A DNA stretch of 64,000 nucleotides from positions 3,586,718-3,650,717 of the forward strand of contig JASSKH010000003.1 in the NCBI GenBank assembly GCA_031763025.1, read 5' to 3'. Both the position numbers and the translations under genes were made by a program. Below, piece after piece: positions 24,401 to 34,230 of this stretch (position 1 is the first letter of the stretch; every line of letters begins with the position of its first letter). Source of the stretch: Macrocystis pyrifera. Its lineage: Eukaryota > Sar > Phaeophyceae > Laminariales > Laminariaceae. Below the pieces are notes generated by a model. That model saw only the letters and a program-made list of their open reading frames with translations, searched no databases and had not been told where the DNA came from.

Positions 24401-27400
24401 CTCGACTGCAGGCGGTGCAGGGAACGACAATGTAACAACCCCTACCGACAAAAAAAAAACGCAATCTCCTTCTGGGTGCCCCTGTTCCCGCGTCAAAGGG
24501 CAGCGTCTCCGGCTGCCATATACTCGAAACCCCCGCGGCGAGGAAAAAAGTACAGCAAGTGAGCCTTTCTGCCACGTACCCCTTTCGGGTTCACGGTGAA
24601 AACATCAACTTGGGGGTCATGGTGCGTTCTCACATCGGCCATATTGAGGAGAATGGGATACTCTTTCGAAAGCACCCCTCGGCGCAGGCCCCCTGCTACT
24701 ACACGAGCCCTTAGGTGCCAAACGACGAACGACTCTAATGCCATGGCGGTACAGCGGGGGGGGGGGGGGTACAGTATTTTTGGCCAGCTTCCTACCTCGA
24801 GAAGCTCTACACCTTACCTCAAAAATCAAGACTTTTGAGAAAAAGGTAAAAAACGCAACCCGACGAAGAAGCCCATGAGCTGGCCATGTAACCAAAACAC
24901 ATTAAAAAGAGGTACGGAACGGGATTGCAAAAAAAAAAATTGGGCCCAACCGTACCCCCCCCCTCCTGCCGCGCTCTAGGGGCTACCGCACTGTAGCGGC
25001 ATGGCTCGAATTATTAGCGGGTATGGTATAGTACGCGTACGCGGGGAAAACAGCTCTTCCCCGTTTAGGTCATTACTGCAGCCCCCCTGATCGCCGCATG
25101 ACCAGGAGGGGGCCGCGGTGCGCGCGCAGCGGGCAATATCGGTGAGCTCGCTTATCTCACCGGTTCGGGTAGAGGAATGCCGCGAAGACCGCAAAGAACG
25201 ACAGGAAGAACGTCATGACCGTGTAGAAAACCCGCTTCTGGATCGCCGTCAGAACAAAAAAGCAGGTATTGCACCATGTGCCACCGATCAGTTTGCGCGG
25301 TTCGACTGGAAACCAGCGAGGTAGTTGTTGCTCTCCGCTGTGCCAGCGGGCGGAACCCGACACAAAGGCAGGGAGCAAAGGAAGGACGGAAACGAGGGAA
25401 TAGGGGAGGACGGACGGCAGCTACTGCCAAGAGCCACACGCACGACCAAGTTGGTACCTTGCCTCGCCCTTCCCCGTCGGCACTAGCTACCACAGGGCAT
25501 GACCAACGCAGGAATCGCTTCGTCGCAACATAAGAGGGGACACACACAGAGGTAATGCCCCGATCGAGTACGGGCGGAGGGGGGGGAGTAGTCGGGGCGG
25601 GGGGGGGGGGGGGGGGGGGGCTCGCATATGAGCGAGGTCTACGGAATGGCCCTCGAAGGTAGAGCAATCGAAACGGCGATGGTTCGCTTAGATTTGCGGT
25701 CGACTGCCCGCTTCGGGCCGATAGCCAAAAAAACCCCTGACCACATGCGCAAGCCGCAGCGGGTTCTGCTGCTACACCCGAGGGCTGCGTGCCCGTCGCG
25801 CATCACAATCCCGACAAGCAAAGCCATTCTGAAAAAAGTACGACCCATCCGCATCACAAACCAAGGCTGCATGGCCACCGGGGGGGGGGGGGTGGGTGGG
25901 GGTGGTGGGAGGGGGATTTTAGGGAGGGGAGAATGGGGGAGTGAGGGTGTGCTCACGTCATGCATGGTTGTAGTTGTATGACTAAATACCCTCGCATCCC
26001 GACAGTGCCGGGACGGAGCACGTCACCAGGCGCGGGGGGGGTGTACTCATGTCATGCATGGCCGTAGTTATATTATCATAGATCATCCCATCCTTACGAT
26101 GCCGGTACGGAGCACGCCGGGTTTCCACCGACCAGGCAGACATTGCAGGCGGGGGGGGGGGGGGGGGGCGGGGGGGTCACCTGTTCAAGAGAGTTGCAGA
26201 GCTTGGAGTAAAGCACGGTGAAAGCCACCGCGCCCGGCAGGTTGACGTAGGTTTTGAGGAACGGGATGACCTCCGCGCCGCTGTTGGGCGCCGTGACGAC
26301 CAACACATCCTGTACGTACACGTTGACATACGCGGCGACGGGTGGCGGCAAGGGCGCCATACTTAAGCAAATCAATGTCATCGTCATCGTTGCCGCGGGG
26401 TCAGGTATTCGTCGCTCCCCAATAAACACACTTGACAAGTTGCCGTCGGGTCTGATTTCGTCGGCACGAAAAAAAACTTGAGGATTAGGTATGCCAACTA
26501 AATATTGTGCAAAAACTTGAGGATTAGTTGTTAATAGTTGAATACATCTTGTGCGAGAGATGGAGGGAGAGAGAGACAAAGGAACTGACATTCTACTAAA
26601 GAGGGCGGTGGTTCTGAATTATTTGCCATGAGGGTGATCTGGTGCTGAGGAGAAAAGCCGGTTTGGAGTAAAAACGCCGTCGTCAATACGTGTCTCATCG
26701 CCTGAGGGGTGAGTCAAAACGCATAATCGCAGGACGTTATCCAGCACCACCTCCCAGAAGACGTGCAGACCCTTTAGAGCTCCAACGCCCACGCGGCGTG
26801 TGGGGAGTTGGCAGACATCTGCGAGGCCTACACCAGAGATGACTCTAGCCCATACAAAAAACAGTGCAATTCGAACACCACCATGGCACAACCGCACGGG
26901 TGCAACATCTAGTCTTCGGGAGGGGGCTTAAAGGCTCTCTTGCAAGCTCTAACGAAGCACAAATACGTAGGCTGGTGTCGTGCACGGAATCGCTTGCAAC
27001 AAGCACAACACGTGCATGCGTACGACGCCTTTGAAAATTACCACCGGCAGCCTTGCCCCGACAGAGCGCACCAGAAGACCACTTCGGCGCACACGCTCCC
27101 TTCCGGTGCGGTGAAACGCATTACATCGTAGTCAAGAAATGGGGTACAAGCTCCGACCCCATCACCAGCATCGGTATCAGCGGCCGGCGGCGTTCTCCGA
27201 ACAAACGAGGCCGCGGGTCCCTCCTAAACCTTCTTCGACCGCAAACGTTACCCAACTTAAATTCCACCTACTTCCCCCCAAAGAAGGCGAGGCGCAGGTC
27301 TGAGTTCTGAAGGGAGTAAGCCTCCACCACAGACCCGCCGCCCGTCCCGTAGAACAACAACCCAGTACGCCGATCATTCAAATTGCACGGGAGGGGGAAA

Positions 27401-27688
27401 CAAAGAGAGACAACAAAAAGAGCGGCGACTATCTCTCATTTTACCTTCGTGTCTCGAAGGATGGTGTAGTCGAATAGGATGAAGAACAGCATCAGCCCCA
27501 GTGGCAGGATTTTCTTGGCTTCCGTCGGCTCCGGCATGGCGCTCGTCACCTTCGCCACGACGCCTTCCACCCAGCCCTTCCATCCCGCTGATGTGAGCAC
27601 GGGGTCGACCTCCCCTGTCTTTTGCGCTCGTTGTCCTCGCCCCCCCCCTGCTCCTTCTCGTTCTTCTGCCGCTTTTCGGTCGCTGTCG
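12055..27688 (-). CDS. NTT: Plastid-type ATP/ADP translocase (TLC/NTT family)
   Basis: Exons on the - strand in coding order: 27688-27445, 26309-26181, 25237-25161, 24155-24005, 22517-22408, 21859-21692, 20058-19928, 17116-17055, 15963-15838, 14332-14199, 13614-13482, 12650-12540, 12255-12055. All junctions are GT-AG and every phase agrees, giving about 590 residues without the N-terminus. Diagnostic segments: [120 protein letters not shown] and [16 protein letters not shown]. Family knowledge: 12-helix ATP/ADP antiporters of the plastid inner envelope and of Rickettsia/Chlamydia. The C-terminus is Asp/Gly-rich, from a CAT repeat. The first exon start is approximate, and the targeting exon(s) upstream are not identified. 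Introns carry a LINE, MITEs and poly-C-tailed repeats. Confidence 0.93.
12164..12205 (-). repeat. (CAT)n/(CAC)n microsatellite encoding the acidic tail of the translocase
   Basis: CATCAC/CATCAT repeats on the + strand read as an Asp/Gly-rich run on the - strand, just after [14 protein letters not shown] in the last exon. The repeat is in frame and lies beyond the last membrane helix. Confidence 0.8.
13858..14040. repeat. Cryptic (ACATA)n/(AACAT)n low-complexity intron segment
   Basis: Repeated AACATA, AACACA and GACATA words with no fixed register, in the intron between translocase exons 13614-13482 and 14332-14199. Confidence 0.7.
14505..14615. repeat. Dispersed repeat with (CCGA)n core, copy 2
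   Basis: GATGGCTCAAGCAACCGACC, then CCGA units, then CGCACAAAGTTTGGCGACAG and a tail matching 985-1120. It lies in a translocase intron. A related CCGA stretch occurs at 44640-44680. Confidence 0.6.
15640..15825. repeat. (ACC)n/(CAC)n-rich low-complexity segment
   Basis: Imperfect CCACCA/ACAACC repeats immediately 3' (on the - strand) of translocase exon 15963-15838. The + strand frames through it are shadows. Confidence 0.8.
17186..17296 (-). mobile_element. Poly-C-tailed retroposon tail fused to the LINE 3' end
   Basis: On the + strand: eleven G, TGTACTCGATATTAACATGG, then CGACCAGAGACCCTCGCATC, GGAACGGAGCACGTCGGG and CGATCAGGCGGACATTG. This matches the last ~95 bases (- strand reading) of copies A and B. 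Directly adjacent on the + side is the 3' end of the decayed LINE, with no poly-C between them. Confidence 0.7.
17297..19020 (-). mobile_element. Decayed non-LTR retrotransposon (LINE) with reverse transcriptase
   Basis: On the - strand: RT motif A ([12 protein letters not shown], about 18990-18950), motif B ([10 protein letters not shown]) and motif C (ADDF, near 18690), followed by a long C-terminal region that still reads in blocks ([62 protein letters not shown]). A TAG shortly after motif A (18923-18925) and further frame breaks show it is inactive. A MITE interrupts it at 18084-18186. It lies in the translocase intron between exons 20058-19928 and 17116-17055, in the same orientation as the gene. 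No endonuclease domain is recognised, so it is probably 5'-truncated. Confidence 0.8.
18084..18186. mobile_element. Palindromic MITE inserted in the LINE
   Basis: Begins TTACGGGGGTCCATAGTTAA and ends GGTCCCGTTAACTACGGACC plus CCCATAA. The terminal inverted repeats are about 30 bp around an A/T-rich core. It splits the LINE reading frame, so it arrived after the LINE. Confidence 0.85.
19087..19103. repeat. Poly-G tract (17 G)
   Basis: Lies on the 5' side (- strand reading) of the recognisable LINE sequence. It could be the tail of a neighbouring copy, but no tail consensus adjoins it. Confidence 0.8.
19775..19835. repeat. (CCA)n microsatellite
   Basis: Nearly pure CCA/ACC repeat in a translocase intron, just downstream (- strand) of exon 20058-19928. 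Confidence 0.85.
20830..20935 (+). mobile_element. Poly-C-tailed retroposon fragment, opposite orientation
   Basis: After 22 C, the + strand carries GGGATGCGAGGGTCTATGGT, CATACGACTACGACCATGCA, TGATAATGAGTACACTC and then a C-rich end. This is the tail consensus on the + strand, the reverse of the other copies, again ending in C. It shows that the C-run belongs to the element's 3' side. Confidence 0.75.
21012..21251. mobile_element. CGGATAGATCA-family MITE, copy 1 (degraded)
   Basis: Shares CTACAGATCATTCCC, TTTCAGGGAAGATAGATAT, GATGTTTCCTGGGTC and GATCTGCTGTAGATA blocks in order with 23024-23315 and 46372-46612. It carries a GATA microsatellite with two TACCTGGTA sites near its right end. The left end is decayed. 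Confidence 0.65.
21411..21483. repeat. Poly-C tract (73 C)
   Basis: The longest homopolymer in the window, in the translocase intron between exons 21859-21692 and 20058-19928. No tail consensus is seen beside it. Its exact length is doubtful because of sequencing limits. Confidence 0.9.
22020..22043. repeat. Poly-G tract (24 G)
   Basis: In the translocase intron between exons 22517-22408 and 21859-21692. Confidence 0.9.
22575..22735 (-). mobile_element. Two adjacent poly-C-tailed tails: LINE-type and short-element-type
   Basis: The + strand 22585-22640 (GTACTCCTTTGTTGCCTGCC, ATTTGACCATTGACTACGCA, TTCGAGACGGAG) is the LINE coding end (compare 17297-17365). It is followed by a G-rich run and then TGTACTCATGTCATGCATGG, CGTATGACTATAGACC and CCGGGACGGAG of the short family (22655-22735). 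Both end in C on the - strand. It lies in the translocase intron. Confidence 0.7.
23024..23315. mobile_element. CGGATAGATCA-family MITE, copy 2
   Basis: Starts CGGATAGATCATGTACAGAT and ends TGATCTGTCTGTCCG, imperfect inverted termini. The interior is rich in GATC/AGATC palindromes, with a TATC/GATA microsatellite at 23260-23300. It lies in the translocase intron between exons 24155-24005 and 22517-22408. Confidence 0.75.
25599..25620. repeat. Poly-G tract (22 G)
   Basis: G run in a translocase intron, preceded by a G-rich stretch. No tail consensus is attached. Confidence 0.85.
25940..26168 (-). mobile_element. Two tandem poly-C-tailed retroposon tails
   Basis: Copy one (25945-26025): GTGTGCTCACGTCATGCATG, then CCCTCGCATCC and GGGACGGAGCACGTC. 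Copy two (26035-26150): GTGTACTCATGTCATGCATG, GATGCCGGTACGGAGCACGC and CCGACCAGGCAGACATTGC. Each has a G-run on its left, and a further 18-G run (26151-26168) follows. Copy two stops where long copies A and B diverge from the LINE-linked copy. The pair abuts translocase exon 26309-26181. Confidence 0.75.
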
Positions 27689-28897
27689 CTGTTACCCGTG
27701 AAATCATAGGAAACGCGTCAGTCTTTTCGCCCTCTTGGCGTTCGAATATGTCGCGAGGTTTCGACTACCGTACATAGGGATCTTTCTTGTCGGGAGGGGG
27801 GCGGAGGGGGGGGGGGAAGAAGACGGACTACATTCCCTTTTCCACCGCAATAACTTTCCGATTGAAACTTCATCAACTTTGTCCCCGAATCAACGGTGAG
27901 AGTGCCGAAGGGTATCAAGACTTGCGAGGATCTACATGAAAAACGATCGGTGCAGACCGGGGGATGCCTGGTTGGGGGGTGGCGTTCCGAACAAGAGGGT
28001 ATGTGCAGCTGAAAAAACGGAGCAAGAGGTTGGGCCAGGGCCCTATGCAGTAGCGGTTGTACAGCGGGGGGGGGAGGGGAGGGAGGAGCGTTTGATTGAG
28101 CTAACAGGGGAGTTACCGACCGCACTTATCATGCGAGGGCACTGATCCAGCGCAAGCACGGCGGGCGGCGTTCTGGGCGTGGTTGGGATCACCGTCGGTT
28201 TCTCGACATAACTTCGACCAATTGTAATAGTCCCGGGGTCCGAAGTCAAAATAGTCGGGACGCTAACTTCGGCTCACGTCAGCATGTACTCCTCATACCC
28301 AGCACGATTTCGTTGCGGCTCTACGAATATACTCCAGTAGCCTTTCGCGTGCACGCTTCCATGCCCGACTCACTCTGTCCGAGCCTCCCCTGGGTCATCC
28401 TGCCCTCCTGCTGCCGCCAGCCCCGCCGCGCTCGTCCGAGCCCGCCCTCTCCACGCGGCCGCGTAACAATAATTCAATGTTCGTTGCCGCTGCTGTGATT
28501 GTGACCTAGGGTGTTGCTGTTCCGCAGAGGCTCCACACGGCCACCCCTGCCCCCCGGACAGTTGCAGCCTCCAGACGGCACTCCCTTCCGCGCAAGCGCG
28601 CAAGCAGCGGGTATTTGTGCGCGGTGCGCCCCAAAGAGGTTTTACGGTGACCAGGCTGCCTGTGCGCCAACCCGACCCCACTATTCCCGTTGCTGTCGCT
28701 ACCGGTACGTTTGTGACGCTCGTCCACCGGCGTCGACCCATCTTCAGCACAAGCGCGCGGGGGGGGGCGGGGGGGGAAGACATCATGCATGGCCGTAGTC
28801 GTTTGAAGGGGGGGTTGTTCGAGAGGTCTCAACCAGGGGATGGGGTGGCAGTAGAAGAACGCCAACCGACGGGATGGGAAGGAGAGGCCGGGGGGGG
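27689..28897. other. Region upstream of the translocase's first recognised exon
   Basis: The targeting exon(s) of the translocase should lie here or further right, but no frame is convincing. Open - strand frames at 28370-28786 and 28506-28865 lack a clear signal peptide. A truncated poly-C-family fragment (CATCATGCATGGCCGTAGTC) is at about 28780-28803. Confidence 0.35.
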
Positions 28898-29277
28898 GTA
28901 CTCATTATTATGCATGGCCGTAGTCGTATGACCATAGACCCTCGCATCTCTACAATGCCGGGACGGAGCACGTCGGGGTTTCACCGACCAGGCAGACATT
29001 TGCTTGCACCAAGCGCGAAGAGCCGTGAGGTGTTTGGGCGAGTCGCATGAAGGGTGAGCTGCATCCTAGTAAAAAACCGCTTTAGAGGCGGATTTTCTTG
29101 CATATGGATGACAGCATCAATGAATTGAATTAATTTCTGGTGTGGCCACTTCCAGAGGCAGCAATGGGGTTACTATGTAACTGCCTCGTGGGTGCCTCAC
29201 CATATACACACCACGTGATACGATCATCCCCCTTGTGCGGAGTTAAGGCTCTCCACGCACAAAAATGATCTAACTTG
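28898..29277 (-). mobile_element. Poly-C-tailed short retroposon, long copy B (~380 bp)
   Basis: Full-length partner of 4903-5298. Shared blocks include GGTGAGCTGCATCCTA, GCATATGGATGACAGC, GCCACTTCCAGAG, ATGTAACTGCCTC, ACGTGATACGATCA and ATGATCTAACT. On the + strand a G-run and GTACTC open it, so it ends in poly-C on the - strand. Confidence 0.75.
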
Positions 29278-32200
29278 ACCGCCAGCCGTAGATCGCCAAA
29301 AAAAAAAACGGTACCCTGGCTGTCTAGCTCACGCAGCGAGAGGCGTGTTTTACAGCGTCGTCGCCAACCGACGCCAACCCAACATATATATATACCAGGT
29401 ATATAATATGGGGGGGGGGGGGGGGGGGGGCGGCGTCATCGAAAAGGCTTCCCGGCAAGACATCGCGTCGTGATCGAGAGGCGTTTCAAGTGCGTGAAGA
29501 AGCGCGTTTGACCCGTGGACTGCGATGGACCTCGTCATACGAGTTTGTGCGATAGACAGGAAGAGACAGGGTAGACGGGGGAAGAGGGGGGCACAGGACA
29601 ACGCACATGACGCGGTCATGATGACATTTTATTATTGTCAGCGCCCCCCGAGAGAGCGAAAAATTAGTTGCGCGTCGCTCTGTCGAAACTCAAAGGCGCT
29701 TCAACTCTTCTTCAGGCATGTCTCGCGCCAAGAAGAGGCTTGGCGAGCCTAGCACATCCGGGCGTACGCAGGATTCTAGATCTAGACCTTCTTCTGCCCA
29801 CGACGCGCTGCGCAGTCCTCCCTGACCGATCGCCCCTCCCGCCGGAGCGCTGCGCCGCGCTGCTGGGGCACCGTTGGCGACTACCACGCGCGAGGCAGTC
29901 CGATAAGCAAAGGCAAACAAATATAGGGGCAGCTCTCGCCCCGCCAACATCGCTTGTTCACTGCGCTGAGGCCGACACCCAGCCAGTGCCAATCGAAGGC
30001 GTGGACTGTCGGGCAGGGTTTGAACTGATGCAGCTCTACCTTCTCGTGCTTGAAAATGTAAAGCAATAACAGAGACGAGAGCACACGAGTGCGACGCTGG
30101 CGTAGACACCTGCAATGCCCTGTTTCGGACGTATACATGAGATGTGTAAGCACTCAATATTCGCGGGAAAAAAAGTACCGGGGTTGCGGTACCTGGTATG
30201 CTACTTGGGACGATGTTCTTTTTCGGGGGGACGGGACGGGAAATAAGGTGCTTCAACTTGGCAAACCGCCGTCTTGTCTTGTGAGTGTACTGCTGTGCTG
30301 TCGCTCGCCTCTATGACCCGTACCATGGTCCACGCCACCGGTATATCGGTACAGCAGTACCAACATGACATGCAGGATAACACAACCCTTCGGACGAATT
30401 TCGGAGCTGATTTTCGCGACAGTGGGGAACGTGCAAGCGCCGAGCGATGCGTCTACGGAATGCCCTCGTTGAGATGCTTCCAAAGACATCACCATCTTCG
30501 GTGTGTGTGTGCTCTCTTGCCTTGCTTTGGACAAACTTGGCTAGGAATTTCGTCCCTGAGGGTGTGCTATCTGGCGCGTTGTACGGTGTAACATTGGGTA
30601 TTTGGTAAGTACGAGTTCAACAGTATACCTGGCAGTCTAGAGCACAATCCCTGCCTACGACGTAGCATAACTACAGTATCAACTACCGGTACAGCTGTAC
30701 CTACCTATGATGATATGAATACCAGCCTATGACTTGATGAGGGTTGTTGCTTGCTACGTGTTCGAGAAAATGGTCGTGTCCAGAGCACTCATCAGCCCCG
30801 TAGGATGTTATCGGCGGGATGCCGTATCGAGCCCAAAGGTACTTATTTCACTCGTACTATTTAGGATGGATCACTGAGCCACTACTGACTGTAAGTCAGC
30901 GCTGACTGAGAAGCTCAGTGGTTCAACCTTTGTGAAACAAACAGGTTGACACACACTATGTACGAGACGAATAGAACAAACCCTGACCCTAACCCTCAGC
31001 CAATCTGAGCAACCCTAACCCCTACTATAAGCCAATCAGGCCAAATCTCGAACAAGCGGTAAGTTCTACCGTACATGATACCACTTTACGTCAAACCAGC
31101 TACTAATATGTACCTGGTACGTCCTGTACATACATACCAGGTGTTGTACAAGGTACGAACACGAGAGAGCGGACAGGGCCGACTACTCGCCAAGTGCAGC
31201 AGAGCGGGGTCACCCCCAGTGGACACATGGTCAGAACCGTAGCTGTGTGGTGCGAGCACGTAGTGTATGTCCCTGGTAGATCCCAGTCCGCTGCTGACTG
31301 CTGACTGGTGCCATATTATATGATACCGTAATGTATTGAACGTAGTATCATACCAGGTTACGGGATACCTTTTGTTAACATGCAATGATGCATGCTGCTT
31401 GCATGTCGACGTACCAGAGTACGTGAATCATGAAATAGTACCTGATACCAACGCGTGTGTGAATATCATTCCAGGTACATTCGTACGACGCGACGTTAGT
31501 TGCGATCTTTCGTGTCACCTCCCGGCCGACGAATACAGGAGAGGGCTGCAAACAGAAGGCCATGCCACAGGTGATTGAAGCCATAAGCAAAACCAGATCC
31601 ATATAGCCCACCATAGCGCCCCCCGACGGGTAGACCTACGTAGTAATGTCATTCCCACTTTGTGCAGCAGCGTTGCAGCTGTTGGAGTTGCATGCAACTT
31701 GCGGAGGCGGGTTTGGTATGGGATCTGGTTTCTGAATCGTGCGAGAGGCAGTTCCGAGTTCGGGGCTGAGTTTAGCCTACCCAGACTGCAGGCAGCCTGT
31801 CAGCTGTGCAAAAGGGCGACACCTGGATCGCCGGTCCCTTGGTTTTCGATAAACCTTGCCCGTCCCAGCGAAATCTTAAACTAGGGAGTCTCATCTGTGG
31901 CTTGAACCCGTCGAGATGGCACTGCCCCCGACGCAAGTTCCTATAACGGATTGTTCAAAAACTTCAAATATTCGGTGAGCACAGCAGCAGTTGATAACTC
32001 CGCGGATACTCTCGCACAGCAGTATCATGCTAGATGTTCGGTGGCATCATCCCTGGCCCGCCCCCTGTGGGGAGGGCTATGACGTCCTCGTGGTTATGCG
32101 CCCTTCTACGTCGTCAACGCTACGAGTACTCACCGGTTGAAAGATTGAAATGTTCAATATTTCGACAAGAATGTCGTGTAGCACTTCAACGACGCGAGCT

Positions 32201-33305
32201 CTGCTTGCCGCTTCGTCAGCCGCTGAATCGAAAAGCAGCTCAAATGAGAATGGCTAACTATTTTTGTATCACTGCATACATATCATTCGATATATATATA
32301 TATATCTGAACGGATGACGTTGCCTGTGTGCCCGAACTCTCGTGCCGACATCGCCCTCGAGTGCTATACACTTTTGTGTACTTGGTACCTGGTATGTTCG
32401 AACGAGCTCGAAGTTTTTTTCCTCCCCTTCATTTTTATCCGCCACTTCGCGCCACTTCACGTATACAATGTGTTCACCGTTCGTTGCGTTGCTGGATGGA
32501 TATGATCCCAGTTTGCATGTCGCACGTGGCTGTACTTGATCAGCGTCTTTATCGAAGGTTGAGGTTCCCCTCATGCCTCTTGGCGGGCAGCCGTCAATTA
32601 CCAAGTAGCTCCCCATACGCAAAATTACTTGAATTTATACCATGTAGTGATTGGGCCTGAAGAGGCTCTGTTGGGTCGAACTGTTAATATTACTATTATA
32701 CCTGACTATTAATAGCTGCTGTAGACCGTCGACTGACGTCTCGATCCCGAGTACGAGTCGGAATCGGTCCGCCCGTCTGTTCCTTTTACTCGTATGTGAA
32801 GCATGTTTGGTCGCACCCTTCATTCTTCGTGTTGGCTCTTTTGGCCCTTGATCGCCTGGACGTGTACAGTAGGATTAACATGTACCAGGGAAAGTTACGA
32901 GCACTGCTGCACCGGTGTCTCGGTTTCGTTTTGCTACTGCTGTAGTCTCACGTCCCGAATCTACTATTAATATTTATGTTACTACTGTGTAAGTACGAAA
33001 AAGATCCTTGCGCGCTTATTACGCGTGCGGGCTGGGAGCTGCTGGCTCAAACGAGAATTTTCACCAAACGACACATCCTTGGTTTTGGTTTCCTGCTGAA
33101 CTAGGTATTACCACCAGTATTCGGTAGACTCCTGGGCTCGTACTGGCAAAATGTTAACTCTGACCCACCCAGGGTGAATCTTACAACACCCCGGCCCTCC
33201 TCAGGACACCGGGGTCGTACGTGCCGAGTCCAAAACTCTTATTAACAGCAGTCCCTTCCCTGGAGACTGCTGTAGATCCAGGAAAATATGCTCAGATTGT
33301 TGACG

Positions 33306-33695
33306 TGGGGGAAAAAGTCAGTTTTTTTGGTACCAGTACATATTAAATGCGGGTGCTGAGGATTGAACGATCCGTGGAACGATGGAACCGGCGACCTCTC
33401 GGCCCCGAAGCCCGTGTCCTGCCGACGACGTCATGTGTTGGGAGTATTGTACCCCGCTGATGGTAAAAGGTTATATATAACCAACCACCTAGGATACACC
33501 AACTACTGTAGCATCCTCACGTTTTTTATTTGATGTGTTTGGTGTTTGTTGTACATCAGCTATTACGGGGGTCCATAGTTAATAGAACCTATGGTATACA
33601 TAAAAAACTATATATTTACCTATTTTTACCAACAAAATTTGGTCCCATTAACTATGGACCACCGTAATATGAGCTCGATAAGATATGCTCAGACT
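33306..33695 (-). repeat. tRNA-related SINE-like repeat, copy 1 (carries a MITE)
   Basis: On the - strand the block around 33440-33365 reads like a decayed tRNA: a D-arm-like GTCGGCAGGACACGGGCTTC, then GAGAGGTCGCCGGTTCCA at the B-box position. It aligns from 33306 to 33695 with 33949-34230, except that the MITE at 33563-33667 is absent from copy 2. Confidence 0.6.
33563..33667. mobile_element. Palindromic MITE with an identifiable empty site
   Basis: TTACGGGGGTCCATAGTTAA to ACTATGGACCACCGTAA, flanked by TA on both sides. The paralogous repeat at 33949-34230 reads straight through CAGCTGTAAGCTCGATA, giving the pre-insertion state and a TA target duplication. Confidence 0.88.
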
Positions 33696-33948
33696 TTTTT
33701 TTCTTTGATCGTCACTTTTACTGTCCAGCCTAACTCGTATTAATAGGAGGTTTTACCCTCTGCGATCTTCTGGACAAGCCGTGGTCGCAGGTGTCGTCCC
33801 TTCCCCCCCCCGGTACGTGCGTTTGTTTTTATCGCGCACAGGGTTCAGCGTTCCCACTGCTCGTCGATTTTTCGTCGAATCTAGCCAACTCACGCTCTCG
33901 CGCTTTCCATTAATCATTTTCTGGGAAAAAGCCCCTACGACTATTGAT

Positions 33949-34230
33949 ATGGGGGAATTTTCAGTTTTTTTGGAAGATATTATTAATGCGGATGCTGGTG
34001 ATGCAACGATCCGTTTTGGTACGATTGAACCAGCGACCTCTCGGCCCGAAAGCCCGCGTCCTGCCGACGAGGTCTTGTGTTGGAGTATTATACCCGTGAG
34101 CTACTGTAGTGGTAAAACGTTATAACCAATTTAGACATGTATCCACCCAGGATACGCCTACTAGCATCCTGACGTGGTTTGTTTGATGTATTTGGTGTTG
34201 TACGTCAGCTGTAAGCTCGATAACGTACGC
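33949..34230 (-). repeat. tRNA-related SINE-like repeat, copy 2 (empty MITE site)
   Basis: The - strand segment 34075-34015 reads GTCGGCAGGACGCGGGCTTT, CGGGCCGAGAGGTCGC and TGGTTCAATCGTACC, that is, a D-arm, a decayed anticodon arm and a B-box-like T-arm. Acceptor stems are not intact, so it is a tRNA-derived repeat or pseudogene, not a functional tRNA. Confidence 0.6.

Noticed and set aside
28370-28865. Overlapping - strand frames as transit-peptide exons
   Set aside because: Several frames are equally open in GC-rich DNA; none joins the first translocase exon with a defensible donor and phase.
29690-30256. 188-codon - strand open frame as a translocase N-terminus
   Set aside because: It ends in a stop with no donor leading to exon 27688, and has no clear signal peptide or plastid-targeting motif.
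30975-31020. Telomere-like CCCTAACCCT words
   Set aside because: Only two short, non-tandem occurrences; not an interstitial telomere array.
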